Shown: piece after piece, positions 51,526-63,573 of the stretch
Position numbering within the stretch: the first letter of the stretch is position 1
How the letters are laid out: each line of letters starts with the position of its first letter
NCBI RefSeq assembly: GCF_949628215.1
Contig: NC_134286.1
Span: forward strand, 2,542,001 to 2,606,000
Source of the DNA: Phalacrocorax aristotelis
Lineage: Eukaryota; Chordata; Aves; Suliformes; Phalacrocoracidae
Reading direction: 5' to 3'
DNA length: 64,000 nucleotides
Made by a program: the position numbers and the translations under genes
The notes under the pieces: generated by a model
Database searches by the model: none
The model's input: only the letters and a program-made list of their open reading frames with translations
Told to the model about the DNA's origin: nothing

Positions 51526-52407
51526 TCATCGGACGGTCCCGCTGAGGCAGGGCAGGCAGGCGCAGCAGGCGCAGAGGCTGAGCGCCGCCGTCAGCAGGGA
51601 CGAGAGCCGCGAGGGCCGCTGGTACTTGAAGGCTTTCTTCACCTCGCTGCTGGTCTGGGCGACGTAGTCGAGGGTTTGCAGGACATACTGCTCCACGCTG
51701 TCGATGGCCCCGTGCTGCTCGGCCAGCAGCCCCTCCAGCTGCAGGAAGAGCCTGTGCAGCTCCACCATCTGCGTTTCCAGGTCGAGGAGCTGCTGCTGGC
51801 GCGCCTGGGCCAAGGCCAAGTGCTGCTTGGCCTTGAGCTCCCCCAGCTCCCGGCCCACGATGCGGGGCGCCTCGGGGCTCTCGGCCAGCCGGTCCAAGTC
51901 CTCGGCCCCCAGGTCGATGCCCGCCAGCTCCGCCTGCCTCCCGATCTGCTCCTTCAGCCTCTGCCAGTAGCGGCTCTCCCGGGCGTAGTGGCGGGTGAGG
52001 ATGGCACGGTACCGCCGCAGCAGCAGCCACAGCTGGGTCTGGCGGACGCGGGGACCCGCTTGCCCCGACCCCAGCTCCGGTGCTGCCGGCAGGGCGCCCA
52101 GCTGGGACTGCAGGGACACGGCCTCGCGGGCAAAGGCGGCTCTGGCGGCGCCGAGCCCCTGCTTCTCCCGGGTGATGCTCTCCTCGGAGGTGCAGCACAG
52201 CACCGTCTGCTGCGTCCTGTCAATGCTCTCGGAGAGCTGCTCCAGCTGGTCCAGCGCCCGCCAGAGCTCGGCCGCCTCCCGCAGCGCCCGGCCAACAGAG
52301 CTGGCGTCGTCCCCAACAAAGGCCGGGTTGTCGAAGCACAGGGCATCCTCGTGCGGGTCGCCCTCGGCCGCGGCTCGCCGCCGCAGCTCCGCCAGCCGGT
52401 CCCTCAT
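51526..52407 (-). CDS. Syntaxin-11/19-like Qa-SNARE, intronless coding region
   Basis: This encodes a 293-residue protein, close to the roughly 290 residues of syntaxin-11 and -19. The N-terminus MRDRLAELRRR and a following PHED word resemble the syntaxin-11 start. Residues about 30-150 are helical and fit the Habc bundle. A SNARE motif covers about residues 190-255, with LETQMVELHRLFLQLEGLLA followed by the zero-layer glutamine at about residue 231 and ending in VKKAFKYQ. Syntaxins drive vesicle fusion on target membranes. The C-terminus has five cysteines (about 279, 281, 282, 284, 287) in a short hydrophobic stretch, as in the palmitoylated syntaxin-11 and -19, rather than a clean transmembrane helix. 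An ATG 45 bases upstream (52452) is in frame, but I prefer 52407: it has A at -3 and matches the family start. An in-frame stop at 52492-52494 bounds the frame. It is GC-rich and differs clearly from mammalian STX11, so no symbol is assigned. Confidence 0.85.
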   Translation of the reverse strand: MRDRLAELRRRAAAEGDPHEDALCFDNPAFVGDDASSVGRALREAAELWRALDQLEQLSESIDRTQQTVLCCTSEESITREKQGLGAARAAFAREAVSLQSQLGALPAAPELGSGQAGPRVRQTQLWLLLRRYRAILTRHYARESRYWQRLKEQIGRQAELAGIDLGAEDLDRLAESPEAPRIVGRELGELKAKQHLALAQARQQQLLDLETQMVELHRLFLQLEGLLAEQHGAIDSVEQYVLQTLDYVAQTSSEVKKAFKYQRPSRLSSLLTAALSLCACCACLPCLSGTVR

Positions 52408-54680
52408 GCTCCGCAGTGGCCGCCGGCGCCGTCGGCAGGACGGGCAGCCCATCAGCCCCGGGAAGGGAGGGCGAGGTCGGAGCTCCTTGCGTCAGTGGGA
52501 GCTGTTAAAACCTTCCCTCCAGGCACCCGAGCAAATATTGATGGAGGCGGGCAGGCTGCCCTGCGTCAGCTGCCGGGCCGGACCCCATCGCGCCACCGGC
52601 GGGGAGGGGAAAGGGGTTTTGCCGGGAGACAGAGCGGGAGGAAGGCAGCCCGGGGTGGGATGGCTGCCAGCACCGCCAACGCCTGCGTCATGGGAGAGGC
52701 GCTCCTGGCTCAACGTCCGATCCTCCGGGTTTTAAGACAAAGGGCTTTTATTCACCGAGAAACAAAGAAAGCCCAAAAGTCCGGGCTCCCGGGAGGCAGA
52801 GGAGGGGGGGCACCAGCCCGGCGCTCCCCCAGCCCCTCCTCCTGCCGCAGGGCCCCACGGTGGCACCCCCGTCCCGCACCCCAAAAACAGCCCGCGGTCG
52901 GCTCCGAGGACACACGCTGCACATCTCTTCAGACCTTTCAATGAGCCTTGAAAAGCAGCTTCGATGAGGTGCCCCCACAATAACCGAAGGGCAAACCGTC
53001 CTGCTGCGGGGCCTATTTTGAAATGAAAAGATGCGACGCAGGCAAAGCCTGGCTTCCCCGCTCCCGCGAAGGTCGGCACGGGGCTGGGAGCCACGCGGAG
53101 CCCCGCAGCCACCGACAGCACCTGCACAGGCAAAGCGGTGGATGGAGCAGGGTGCTTCGGGGTCTTCCAGGCTGGAAATGAGTGTTGGGATGACACAGCT
53201 GTGCTGCACATCAGGGCAAGGTAGTATTTAGTCCACACGCTGCTAAAATGTATAAAAATCACAATTTAATTCTAAAACATCTGCAAAAACGACTGTTAAA
53301 AAAGTACTTCTACAAAATGTATTTCCAAGAGTGCGTTGGAAGAATAACTGAATTGTTCTCGACTACATGGATAATTTATATAATGTATTTTCTAACATGC
53401 ATTATCATATACGGCCTAAGCATACGATGATATAAAGTATATAAAATCTACGATATAATATCTACGGGGGTGACAGCGAAGGTTGGTTTGACAAAGGTAA
53501 AGCAGCTCTTATTTCTTCTTGCTAATGCCTTTCAGTGGCTGGACTTAGCAGGGGGCTTCAGCATCTGGGCAACGCAAGTTCAATTTTATTCTCTGTAACC
53601 AACAAGGCCAAGGGAAAAAAAAAAAGCCCTTCTGTTCGCGGAGCCTGCAGCATGAGCTCATCCACACCAGAAAGGAATTGCCATTCGGGCCGTTTGAATC
53701 AGCGCAATAAAATGAAATGTCAAATAAGCCAGAAGAGGGGAAAAGCCAAAATACCGCGTTGTGAGAGCAGCACGCGGCGCGACGGGCGCGAGGGAGGGCT
53801 GAAGGGCCAGGGACAGGCCACCTCGGGCAGGCTCGCCTTGCTCGAGTACTTGCAACAGCGATTTTTGAGGATGAAACCCCCGGGGCCGAGGGGGCGCAAG
53901 GGCTTTAAAGGCCCCGCACCAGCCCCCAGCCCCTCCCCGCTCCCACGTGGGACGGCGCAGGGCCAGCCTTGCGGAACGGTGCCACGCAGTGACGGCGAGC
54001 CCCCGAGCCCGGAGCCCCCCGGGGCAGCGCCCGGCCGCCGAGGCGGCCCCAGGCACAGCCGGTGCCGGCCGTGCCCGGCTGCGGGCGCCGCTCGCGGAGG
54101 AAAAGCCCTGTTTAAACAATATTATCACTTCTATTTAACAAAAGGGCAAGAACAGCGATGAAAAAGGAGTAGCTCTTTGGATTGCACTAAATACCCCTGA
54201 AAAGCAGGCACGACCTCCTCCTCGAGCCGAATCTCGCCGCCGGAGCCGCCCGTGTCCGCGCTGGCCGCAGGGACCTCACCCACCAACCTCCTCCTCGTCG
54301 CCCGCTCCGGCGCTGCTCGGGGAGGCTCTGCACAGGCCTGTCGCCCCGGACAGCGTTTTTCGCACAGTTTTCCATGAAACCATCCGCTCCTGCTCTCCTT
54401 TTGCCCAGGAAGACAGTATTTTGGAGCCAGGCGGATGATGATTTGGGCGACAGACGCCCAGCGCGCCCCCGCCCTCGGCCGAGGCGAGGGTCGCCGTCCT
54501 GTCCTGCTCGAGACTGGCATGGTTTGTAAAAGTTTCTATATCCAGTTTATAAGTTTCCTTTTTTGTAAGTATAAAATTATCCAGTTGTATCAAAAAGTGA
54601 TTTTCTTTTTATGCTGAAAACTCAATTTTAAAGTTTTTTGATCTTTTTAACCTCTAAACTATTTAGTAAGCAATGCAAAA
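52408..54680 (-). other. GC/CpG-rich spacer, possible promoter and 5' UTR of the syntaxin-like gene
   Basis: Between the syntaxin-like start and the inferred end of the BRWD3/PHIP gene lies about 2.2 kb with two GC-rich zones, about 52410-53110 and 53750-54520, separated by an AT-rich gap near 53240-53480. The second zone has dense CpG and GGCGCC-type words. Mammalian STX11 has a non-coding 5' exon followed by a single coding exon. By analogy the CpG zone at 53.75-54.5 kb may be the promoter. A plausible acceptor (TTTTAACAG) on the minus strand lies at about 52502. None of the long open frames here has a recognisable domain; they reflect GC-rich composition. Confidence 0.4.
53750..54520. promoter_or_regulatory. 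CpG-island-like segment
   Basis: The sequence is very GC-rich with frequent CG dinucleotides, unlike the AT-rich DNA on both sides. Location upstream of a minus-strand gene suggests promoter use. I estimated this by eye and did not compute observed/expected CpG. Confidence 0.5.
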
Positions 54681-54703
54681 CCAACGTCAGAGTTTATCTT
54701 TTT

Positions 54704-54709
54704 TTTATT
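54704..54709 (-). promoter_or_regulatory. AATAAA poly(A) signal, candidate distal site of the BRWD3/PHIP-type gene
   Basis: AATAAA on the minus strand is followed within about 40 bases by GTTGGTTTTG-like GU-rich text, the usual layout of a cleavage site. It lies where AT-rich UTR-like DNA gives way to the GC-rich spacer. Confidence 0.5.
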
Positions 54710-55165
54710 AAGACAATCCCACAGCTGGAAAATGAAACATCCTAGATTACATAAGTGACTTCAAAAAAACTCTAGAAAAAACTCTTTACAAATTTACATT
54801 TGTACAATACAAAAACTAACAGCTCATTGCATATAAATATTACATTTGGTCTGCCAACAAGTGGCATCAAAATCCCTGAAGTATTCATTTAAAGGGACCT
54901 GAGATAGCGGATGTGAAGATATGGGCATAAATATCACCTGGAAAAAAAAAAAATCAATATAGAAAGTAGACATAATTCTAATAGTTTTGTGCATTTTTGC
55001 AGTATTTTATATCATCCAGACCATGAACTGGAGAGCCTAAATCACGTGAATTTCATTGCTCCGACATAACTGGTATTTCTAAATGAAGTCTGCTATAACG
55101 ATCCATGGAGGAAAGAATAGCCTAGATTAGTATTTCTACAGAAAAATAATCATCAGACTTTGATT

Positions 55166-55192
55166 TCCGAGTATATCCGAGTATATCCGAGG
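55166..55192. repeat. Short tandem triplication of a 10-mer
   Basis: TCCGAGTATA occurs twice in direct tandem and is followed by a partial third copy (TCCGAGG). It lies inside the inferred 3' UTR and is probably a slippage product. Confidence 0.85.
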
Positions 55193-56616
55193 CAGTTTTA
55201 GGAAAAGACATGGAGGATTTTGATCTTATCCGCCACGGAGCGGCGCCGCCGCGAGGCCCGCGGGACCCCCGGCCCCGCAGCAGCTCCTCTCACCACCCCG
55301 GCTGCTTCTCTCGCACCCCGAAATCGGGAAGATACGCAGTGCTCGCCAACTGACAACCCCAAAACTGCTCTTAATCGTCCACCGGTTTAAATATTTCCCA
55401 AATATTTACACGTCTGTCAGCTCCCGAGTGCGGCTGCGGTTATCTGCCACGAGCGTGCGCCCACAAGGGCAGCACCGAGCCGCTCGCTTTCGCTTTAGAT
55501 TCTGACAATCCCTTACCAGGTACCCACACCCATGCACATAAGTGTATTTAAGCACCATTTTTATAACACTAGAGTTAAGGCTGTGACAGCAATTCCACTG
55601 GAAATCTAATTTTTCAGGGATTCATAGCACAGTTGCGTAAGTTTGCTGTGGGCTGAACATGACATATTCAAAATGTACAAGCTTCCAACAGGTCCTTGCA
55701 TTTCTAATACTAAAAAAGACAACTTTTAGACTAAATTTTGCAGGCTGTTACTTACTGTACATAAAGGAGTTTTTTTTTTTTCAATGCGTAAACCTCCGAT
55801 ATACTAATATTTGAAAATTATCTATCGCACATGCGCAGTAATTTTCTATAATACATACTTGTAAGAACACAATGACAGCTCCCTACAATACTAAATATAG
55901 ATTTATCCTTGGATTGTTAACTGCTCCTTCAGTCTATCGTGTAAAGAATTAGCATTTTAGGAAACTTTGCATGACGGGTTTTTTTTTAAAAAAAAAAAAC
56001 AAAACACAACCCCGACAATAAAATCAAGAAATGTAAACACACAAATACATGTTTAAAACACTGAATTCATGACACGGACCATCGACAGCAGGACACTCCA
56101 AGTCAGGGCTGACAAGATACCCTTACACCTACAGCTACTCAATTTTCCCTCACTCACTGCTCTCAGATTAAAGATGACGTATTAATCAAATTCTTATCAA
56201 AAATTAGTGATTTAAACTTATTGTCTCACGTTAATACTGTGTGATTTTGAACGGTTGCCAAAAGCTATCCCAGAGACACGCAGGAGCCGCCTTTTCAATC
56301 GCTTGACGAGGTTCACCTTGCTTTTTGCAGCCAAAAGAGCCTCCAAACATTATTCAAGAGCAAATGCATGGGCGTTGGTCTTTCCATATTTTTTTTTTTT
56401 TTAATTACTTGAAAACCCTGTTTATATGCACCCGGTGTCAGACCTTTTCAGTGCTCTGGGACCACGCAGTCTGCCTGCCTTCGTGCAGGAGAAGCAGCCG
56501 AGGCGTACATTTAAGAAAACGTTCAGGGAAATTTAAAAGGCGCAACAGGACGCAAAACTTTAGGCGGCCCAAAAAAATCCTCCACCAATTACTTCTTCGC
56601 GATTCTATTTCGCTTG

Positions 56617-56622
56617 TTTATT
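56617..56622 (-). promoter_or_regulatory. AATAAA poly(A) signal, candidate proximal site
   Basis: A consensus hexamer on the minus strand, about 4.2 kb past the stop codon. If used, the 3' UTR would end before the distal site at 54.7 kb. Confidence 0.3.
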
Positions 56623-58184
56623 TGCAGGGTGGGGGCGACTGCGATAAGGGGGTGGCCTTGCTCAGTTTATGGAGAAAGGAGCGCTTGAAAGAGAGAGAGG
56701 AGCGATAAAACTGCCGAGACCCAGCGAAGTTCAAGCACTGGCATAAAAGTTTCACGGGTTATTTAAACCAGAAGTATCTCGTGAGGCTGGAAGCACGCGA
56801 CTTCTACGAGGGTTACATCAACTGCAATTCACACAGCAAAGGGGAAAAAGAAAAAAAGGAGTAATCCAGCAGAAGGGAGCACACGCGTTGAGGGACACCA
56901 GGCGGAGCCGAGCGCTGGCTTACGCAGCTGCGCGTATGGCCGCACTGGGAGCAGCCCCGCGGCCGCGCCTCCCCGCTACCTCCGGCACCGGGGCACGGGG
57001 AGGCACGTGCTGAGCCGGCAGCATCTCCCCTCGGGGTACGGGCGGCCGCGGGAGCGCGGAGCAGCCCTCAAGCTTTCCATCTTCGTTAAATCCACCTCCA
57101 GCGATTGGGGGTTGTTGCTAGCAAAGGCAGATACAACAAATATGGAAAGTCTTGGGGGAAAAGAGGGATAATAAAGAATTAAATCTAGACGAAATAAAGA
57201 TCATCGAGATGTTTCCGAAAGAGCACCTGAAAGAACCTACAGGGGCAATAACGGGAAGCTAAAGAGGAGAGGTGGAGCATGGCAAAGAGAAAGCCAAAAG
57301 GCGATAGAGAAAATAAAAAGCAGGCAAAGTTTGGGCTGAACTGAGACAACAGCACATCGCTACTGCAAAATCGGCTTCGTCATGCGTGCCCTGGCCCGGG
57401 AAGAAGCGGGAGCGCTACGGCGGCAGCAGGTTTGCAGCCAGGAGAAGTCTGACAACACAGATGCTCACAAGACTGTCAGCCCCGTCCCCCCAGAGGATGG
57501 AGCGCGTGGGGCTCGCGCTCCGCTGCCAGCGAAGCCCCTCGGGGCGCGAGCCCTGGGTCTCCAAGGTGTCTCTGAATGCCCACGAGTCCCCCGGTGACTC
57601 GGGAAGGGATCACGCAAGACTGCACATCCAGAGAAAACTTTGAAGCACCGATGCCCAAGAATTAATGCTACAGCAGCAGAGGAACCCCTGGCCTGCCTGC
57701 ACGCCTTGTTAGCCTGCAGGAATCGGATCCGTAACCAGACCTGCAAACCCTCTTCTTGGGCAGAGTTTGGGAGTTTTTGGTTAAAAGTGCAAGGAGAGAG
57801 ACTACGGTCGTGACTCTGCAACGCACGGGGCGGTGCAGCCTGGCAGGAGCTCGGCAACTTCACGAGGTGCTGGCGAAGCACCCAGGTCCTGGGTCAGGCA
57901 GCGAGACGGCACAAGGTGTAAATCATTTTACCACTTCTGCTGCAGCTGCTGGGCTGATACGAAGTTTTCTGCAACTATAAGTGGCTCCTAACAGGACCCG
58001 GGCTTTGAGAGAAAGCGTCCAAGTTACTACGAAATTGTAACTATTCCACAGAAGGAGGCTATGAGAAATCGATCGCCTAACTCAGAGGAAGAATCCGGCT
58101 ACAAAAGCAAGTAAAAATAACGTCTCTAAACCCAAGTTATTTCTTTCATGCTTATAAAAAAGGTTCTCATGCACAAAAAAAAGC

Positions 58185-58185
58185 T

Positions 58186-58223
<38 letters not shown>
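58185..58223. repeat. Long T-run (28 uninterrupted T)
   Basis: A T-rich tract ends in 28 consecutive T (58196-58223). Read on the minus strand it is a poly(A) tract inside the inferred 3' UTR. No retroposon body is visible next to it, so a slippage-grown homopolymer is the simplest reading. Confidence 0.92.
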
Positions 58224-58227
<4 letters not shown>

Positions 58228-58693
58228 GAAGCAATAGTTCTGTTGTTGTAGCACACCCTGCTGTCTAGCTCTTAATCATGGAACACTTTTGATTAATACT
58301 TACGCCACAGCAAAGTGATGCTTCACTGTTATCTTCACAGTACTTCATTACATAGAAAAGATACACTTAAGAACAGAGTAAGTATTATTCTAATTGCTGC
58401 TAAAATGCACAAACTTATAAAGCGATTTCTCTGGAATCCACGTGTTTTATCTCTCCCCAGCCCCTACACAAAATAAATAAGTAAGTGGATCTTCGGCCTG
58501 TCAGAAATATATGAAAAGCATTTCTTTTGCATTTCAAGATTTTTCAGGCTTTAGAACAGAAACGATAGTGTTTACATTAGCTCAACAGGACTGATCTAAA
58601 AGGGGTATGATTCTGACTATGGACTGATGCTTACATGCTATTCCTGGTTACCATATGTAGAAGGACCAACCAGTCAAAGAAATAACACATTTC

Positions 58694-58733
58694 TTATAAA
58701 TATATAAGTGTGTATATATATATACATATATAT
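58694..58733. repeat. (TA)n-rich microsatellite, imperfect
   Basis: Interrupted TATATA units with GTG and CATA breaks, followed by a short GA run. It lies within the inferred 3' UTR. Confidence 0.85.
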
Positions 58734-60784
58734 GAGAGAGATGACAGGACAGGTGTTTATATTTTAAAGCCCAGTACAGAACTAGGAGAGCCTCTGCACT
58801 TTCCATACACCTCCCCCACCAAAACGCAACTGAATCAAGTCCAGAAACTGATTACAGCCCTTCAAAACATTCCTTAAAAAAATTAAAAGTGTGATTTTTG
58901 TACTGTACCATAAACTCGTATTAATGCTCTGAGCAATTTCGGATATACTCTCCTCCATCACAAAACTAAACCTCTGCATTTTTTCAAGTCATTTTGCATC
59001 TAACTAGAATTTTTGGAAAGCGAGATAAAATAGCTAGTGCTTAATATAGAAAGTCAAAAATTAAATTCCTTCTGCATCTGAGAATATACATGGGTCACTC
59101 TTTGCTGCCTGAGGTTTTCCAGAATTATTGACCAAGCTGTGCACAGAAGAATTTAGGGATATTGGATGAAAGTTTGTTTGTTTTTTAAATTATATATATA
59201 TTCTTGAAAAACTCCACCAAAACTTTCTAGTCTTTTTGTTTGCTCTCTCTGCGTCATCGAACTCACTCTCTTAACCAAGCTAGAACTGTCAGATTCATTT
59301 AGACAAGGGGAGGAAACTGAAGTCCCATATATATTCCAGCCAGACCCTACGAAGCCAGAGGCTGCTCATGCCAAACACCTGTTTCTGTTCACCGAGGAGC
59401 AAGACTACAAACGTCGCCACATACTGTACTATAACTACCAAAACAATTTCTGGTTTCAACACTTTTCAGGACGACAAGAGTACAGTGCAACACGAATTCT
59501 CTTCTGGAAGCTTGAGATACAAGAGCCCGCCTGCAGGATGTGAACCGGAGCCCATCCGTACTGCCAGCCACCAGAGGTACCCGCGCTCCGTTCAGCCCCC
59601 TCATCGCCTCATCGCCCTCAAGGAAGGGGCAAATTAAACCAAACGCAGCTTTGCACCGAGCACGTGGCAGCAGAAATGCGCGGGAGCCAGTCAGCCTATC
59701 CGCACAAACCAACCACCAGCTGCTGAGAACCTTACGCTTCTGAAAACTCTGAGAATTACTTAGATTTGTTTTCGTTGTGTCAATATAATGGAGATATAGT
59801 TACTCTACAACTTCGCAAGCAACTCCATCCCTCTACGCTCCTTCTTGCCTCTTCTTCAACACGTACTGAATAATAGCATCTATTTTCTTTTAAGCTTCCA
59901 GTAGTTGTAAATAGAGGTAGCTGAGCTACTATTAAAAATCACGTTATGCTTTGAAGAGGAGGAACCTTTCAAATGTTGAAGTTACCCCTTAGCTGCACAA
60001 TCTCTATTAATACTATAAAAATATGAGCGGACAAAAAGAAAATAGATGCAAGTAACTTTTGCATTTGGCACCTTTTGTCTAGATATTCATACTTCTCAAG
60101 TATTCTCTTTTTAATAAAGTTAATGCACACATAGGACACACCACATCAAAGGTTTGCTACATATTTACAAGGCACCAACCCTTTGTCACTTTTTACACGA
60201 ATAAAGAACCGATAGAAAGCACATCAGGACCCCCGCAACTGTAGTATAGACATACTTCAGTTCAGCACAATTCATGAACGTTTGGCCTGGGAAGATTAAA
60301 ATAATCCAGATCCTTCTTACAATATATAAACTGTAAACATTTTATAGCTGCCTTTAGGATTGGTGTATTGTGCAAAAGTTATAATTATTACTGTGTATAA
60401 GGATTTATGGCAGAAACCACATAAAAACTCTGTAAGAAGGTGCTATTTCTATAATACAAAAACAAAACAAGGGAGAGAAGTCATAATCGTGACTCAAAAT
60501 GTCATGTTCTTATTGAGAAGCTGGAAGCCTCTTTAATGTGATGAACTCGTAGTGTGTGGGGAAGAATTTCTGCAATTTAAGGCCTAATGACTAAGGCTAG
60601 TTTTGACCAATGAAGTGTGGCGATCTGAAGTTTCAAAACAAACGCAAACTGACGTAATGGAAAAGCACCACTGTGAAACGTGAGTGGAGTCCCCGCACAA
60701 CTTGCTTGGTAGATTTTCTGGTAAAATCCCTGCAGTAGAAGGCCATTGAAGTTCTTTTAAAATTGTTCCAAAGTTTTTCATCTG

Positions 60785-62793
<2,009 letters not shown>

Positions 62794-62952
62794 CTTGTTT
62801 CACTGGTGTAGATTTACTCCTGATTGGCCTACTTTTCCCTGGATCAACGGTATTTCCACTTCGGTTCTGTGCATTTGAGCCTGAGGAAGATGGCTGGCCT
62901 TCCATCTCTTCACCAGTGGCTGAACCCAGAGGTTCTTCTGCTGTATCTGAAA
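62794..62952 (-). CDS. BRWD3: BRWD3/PHIP-family protein, penultimate coding exon
   Basis: This 159-base internal exon is bounded by the acceptor CCTGTCTACAG and the donor GTGAGA on the minus strand. It has no stop in its frame. Both ends split a codon (1+2), and the phases join exactly to the exons on either side. The product is a low-complexity, hydrophilic piece: it begins SDTAEEPLGSATGEEMEG, passes through a serine/asparagine-rich middle, and ends SRPIRSKSTPVKQ. This suits the disordered linker between the second bromodomain and the basic tail in this family. It has no catalytic or folded domain of its own. It is invisible as a long open frame because it is short, so it was found by splice borders and phase. 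Confidence 0.8.
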
Positions 62953-63475
62953 CTGTAGACAGGACACCACTAATATGACAGAGTCACTTTTATCCTCTAT
63001 TTATAGGGTTGTAACGCAAAGCGTTTTGGGGAAGTTTTGTGTCACCTGAATTAACAGCCCAAGTCAGGAAGTTAATCTCACCAAGCTGCCTCTGCAGCCA
63101 TGAAAAGACTGATTTCTCTGGGGCATAATGCAAAGTAAGCTTAACATATTTGCAATCGCTGTATGAGAACCGCCTGCATACAGGAAGTCCAGCCTCTTGT
63201 CACTGGATTCATCCTTACCAAGGACAGACCCAGGTTCCCTATTCTCTGACCCTTACCAACAACTTACCAACAGCTGGAGGGCCAAGTTCAGCTAACACAG
63301 TCTACTGACACCGTATTTACATGACCTTGCTACTTGCTCTTTCAACAGGTGGGTTTTGCATGTGTCATGAATTTAAGATTTAAACTGAACATGAAACATC
63401 CTTCAGCTTTTTCATCATTGTGCACATACAAGTTGCTGCATGGGAAAGGATGCGTTTTAGAGAATTTCTCCTCAC
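62953..63475 (-). other. Intron of the BRWD3/PHIP-type gene
   Basis: 523 bases with a GTGAGG donor and a CCTGTCTACAG acceptor. The split codon G|TT gives valine. No other feature is seen in it. Confidence 0.85.
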
Positions 63476-63573
63476 CATGAGATGAAACTGAAGAACTAGT
63501 TCTGGTCAAAGGGAGTGAGGTATTCTGGTTGGGTTTAGGTTGAATCTTCATTTGCTTCTGTTTCCCTTTTGGG
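63476..63573 (-). CDS. BRWD3: BRWD3/PHIP-family protein, antepenultimate coding exon
   Basis: This 98-base exon follows the acceptor TTTCTGTCTTCAG and ends at a GTGAGG donor on the minus strand. The first base completes a codon from the preceding exon, outside the recognised part. The frame then reads PKGKQKQMKIQPKPNQ and ends TRTSSSVSSH, a basic then serine-rich disordered segment. With the next two exons it makes a continuous 344-residue C-terminal tail with no stop or frame break. The methionine inside it is not a start: the reading frame is open from the splice acceptor. Confidence 0.78.

Larger units (their letters stand above)
54685..60784 (-). other. BRWD3: Inferred 3' UTR of the BRWD3/PHIP-type gene
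   Basis: From the TGA at 60785-60787 leftwards the sequence is mostly AT-rich, with many T- and A-runs and no convincing open frame. It ends at an AATAAA (minus strand) at 54704-54709 with T/G-rich text just beyond. That gives about 6.1 kb. Long 3' UTRs are usual for this family. A second AATAAA at 56617-56622 could give a shorter form. Two GC-rich pockets (about 55230-55330 and 56880-57070), a T-run of 28 (58196-58223) and a (TA)n tract (58694-58733) interrupt it. The extent is inferred from signals only, so part of it may be intergenic. Confidence 0.5.

Noticed and set aside
52408-52452. 15-residue N-terminal extension of the syntaxin-like protein starting MGCPSC
   Set aside because: The ATG at 52452 has C at -3, while the downstream ATG has A at -3 and matches the family start. 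It stays possible as an alternative start.
51172-52944. 590-codon open frame on the + strand, the longest in the window
   Set aside because: It runs antisense through the syntaxin-like coding region and the 30-bp minisatellite. GC-rich codon composition and a repeat period divisible by three keep it open. It has no recognisable domain, while the minus strand has a clear SNARE motif.
53535-54161. 208-codon + strand frame and opposing minus-strand frames in the CpG-rich spacer
   Set aside because: Composition-driven openness in GC-rich DNA. Arg/Pro/Ala-rich with no motif.
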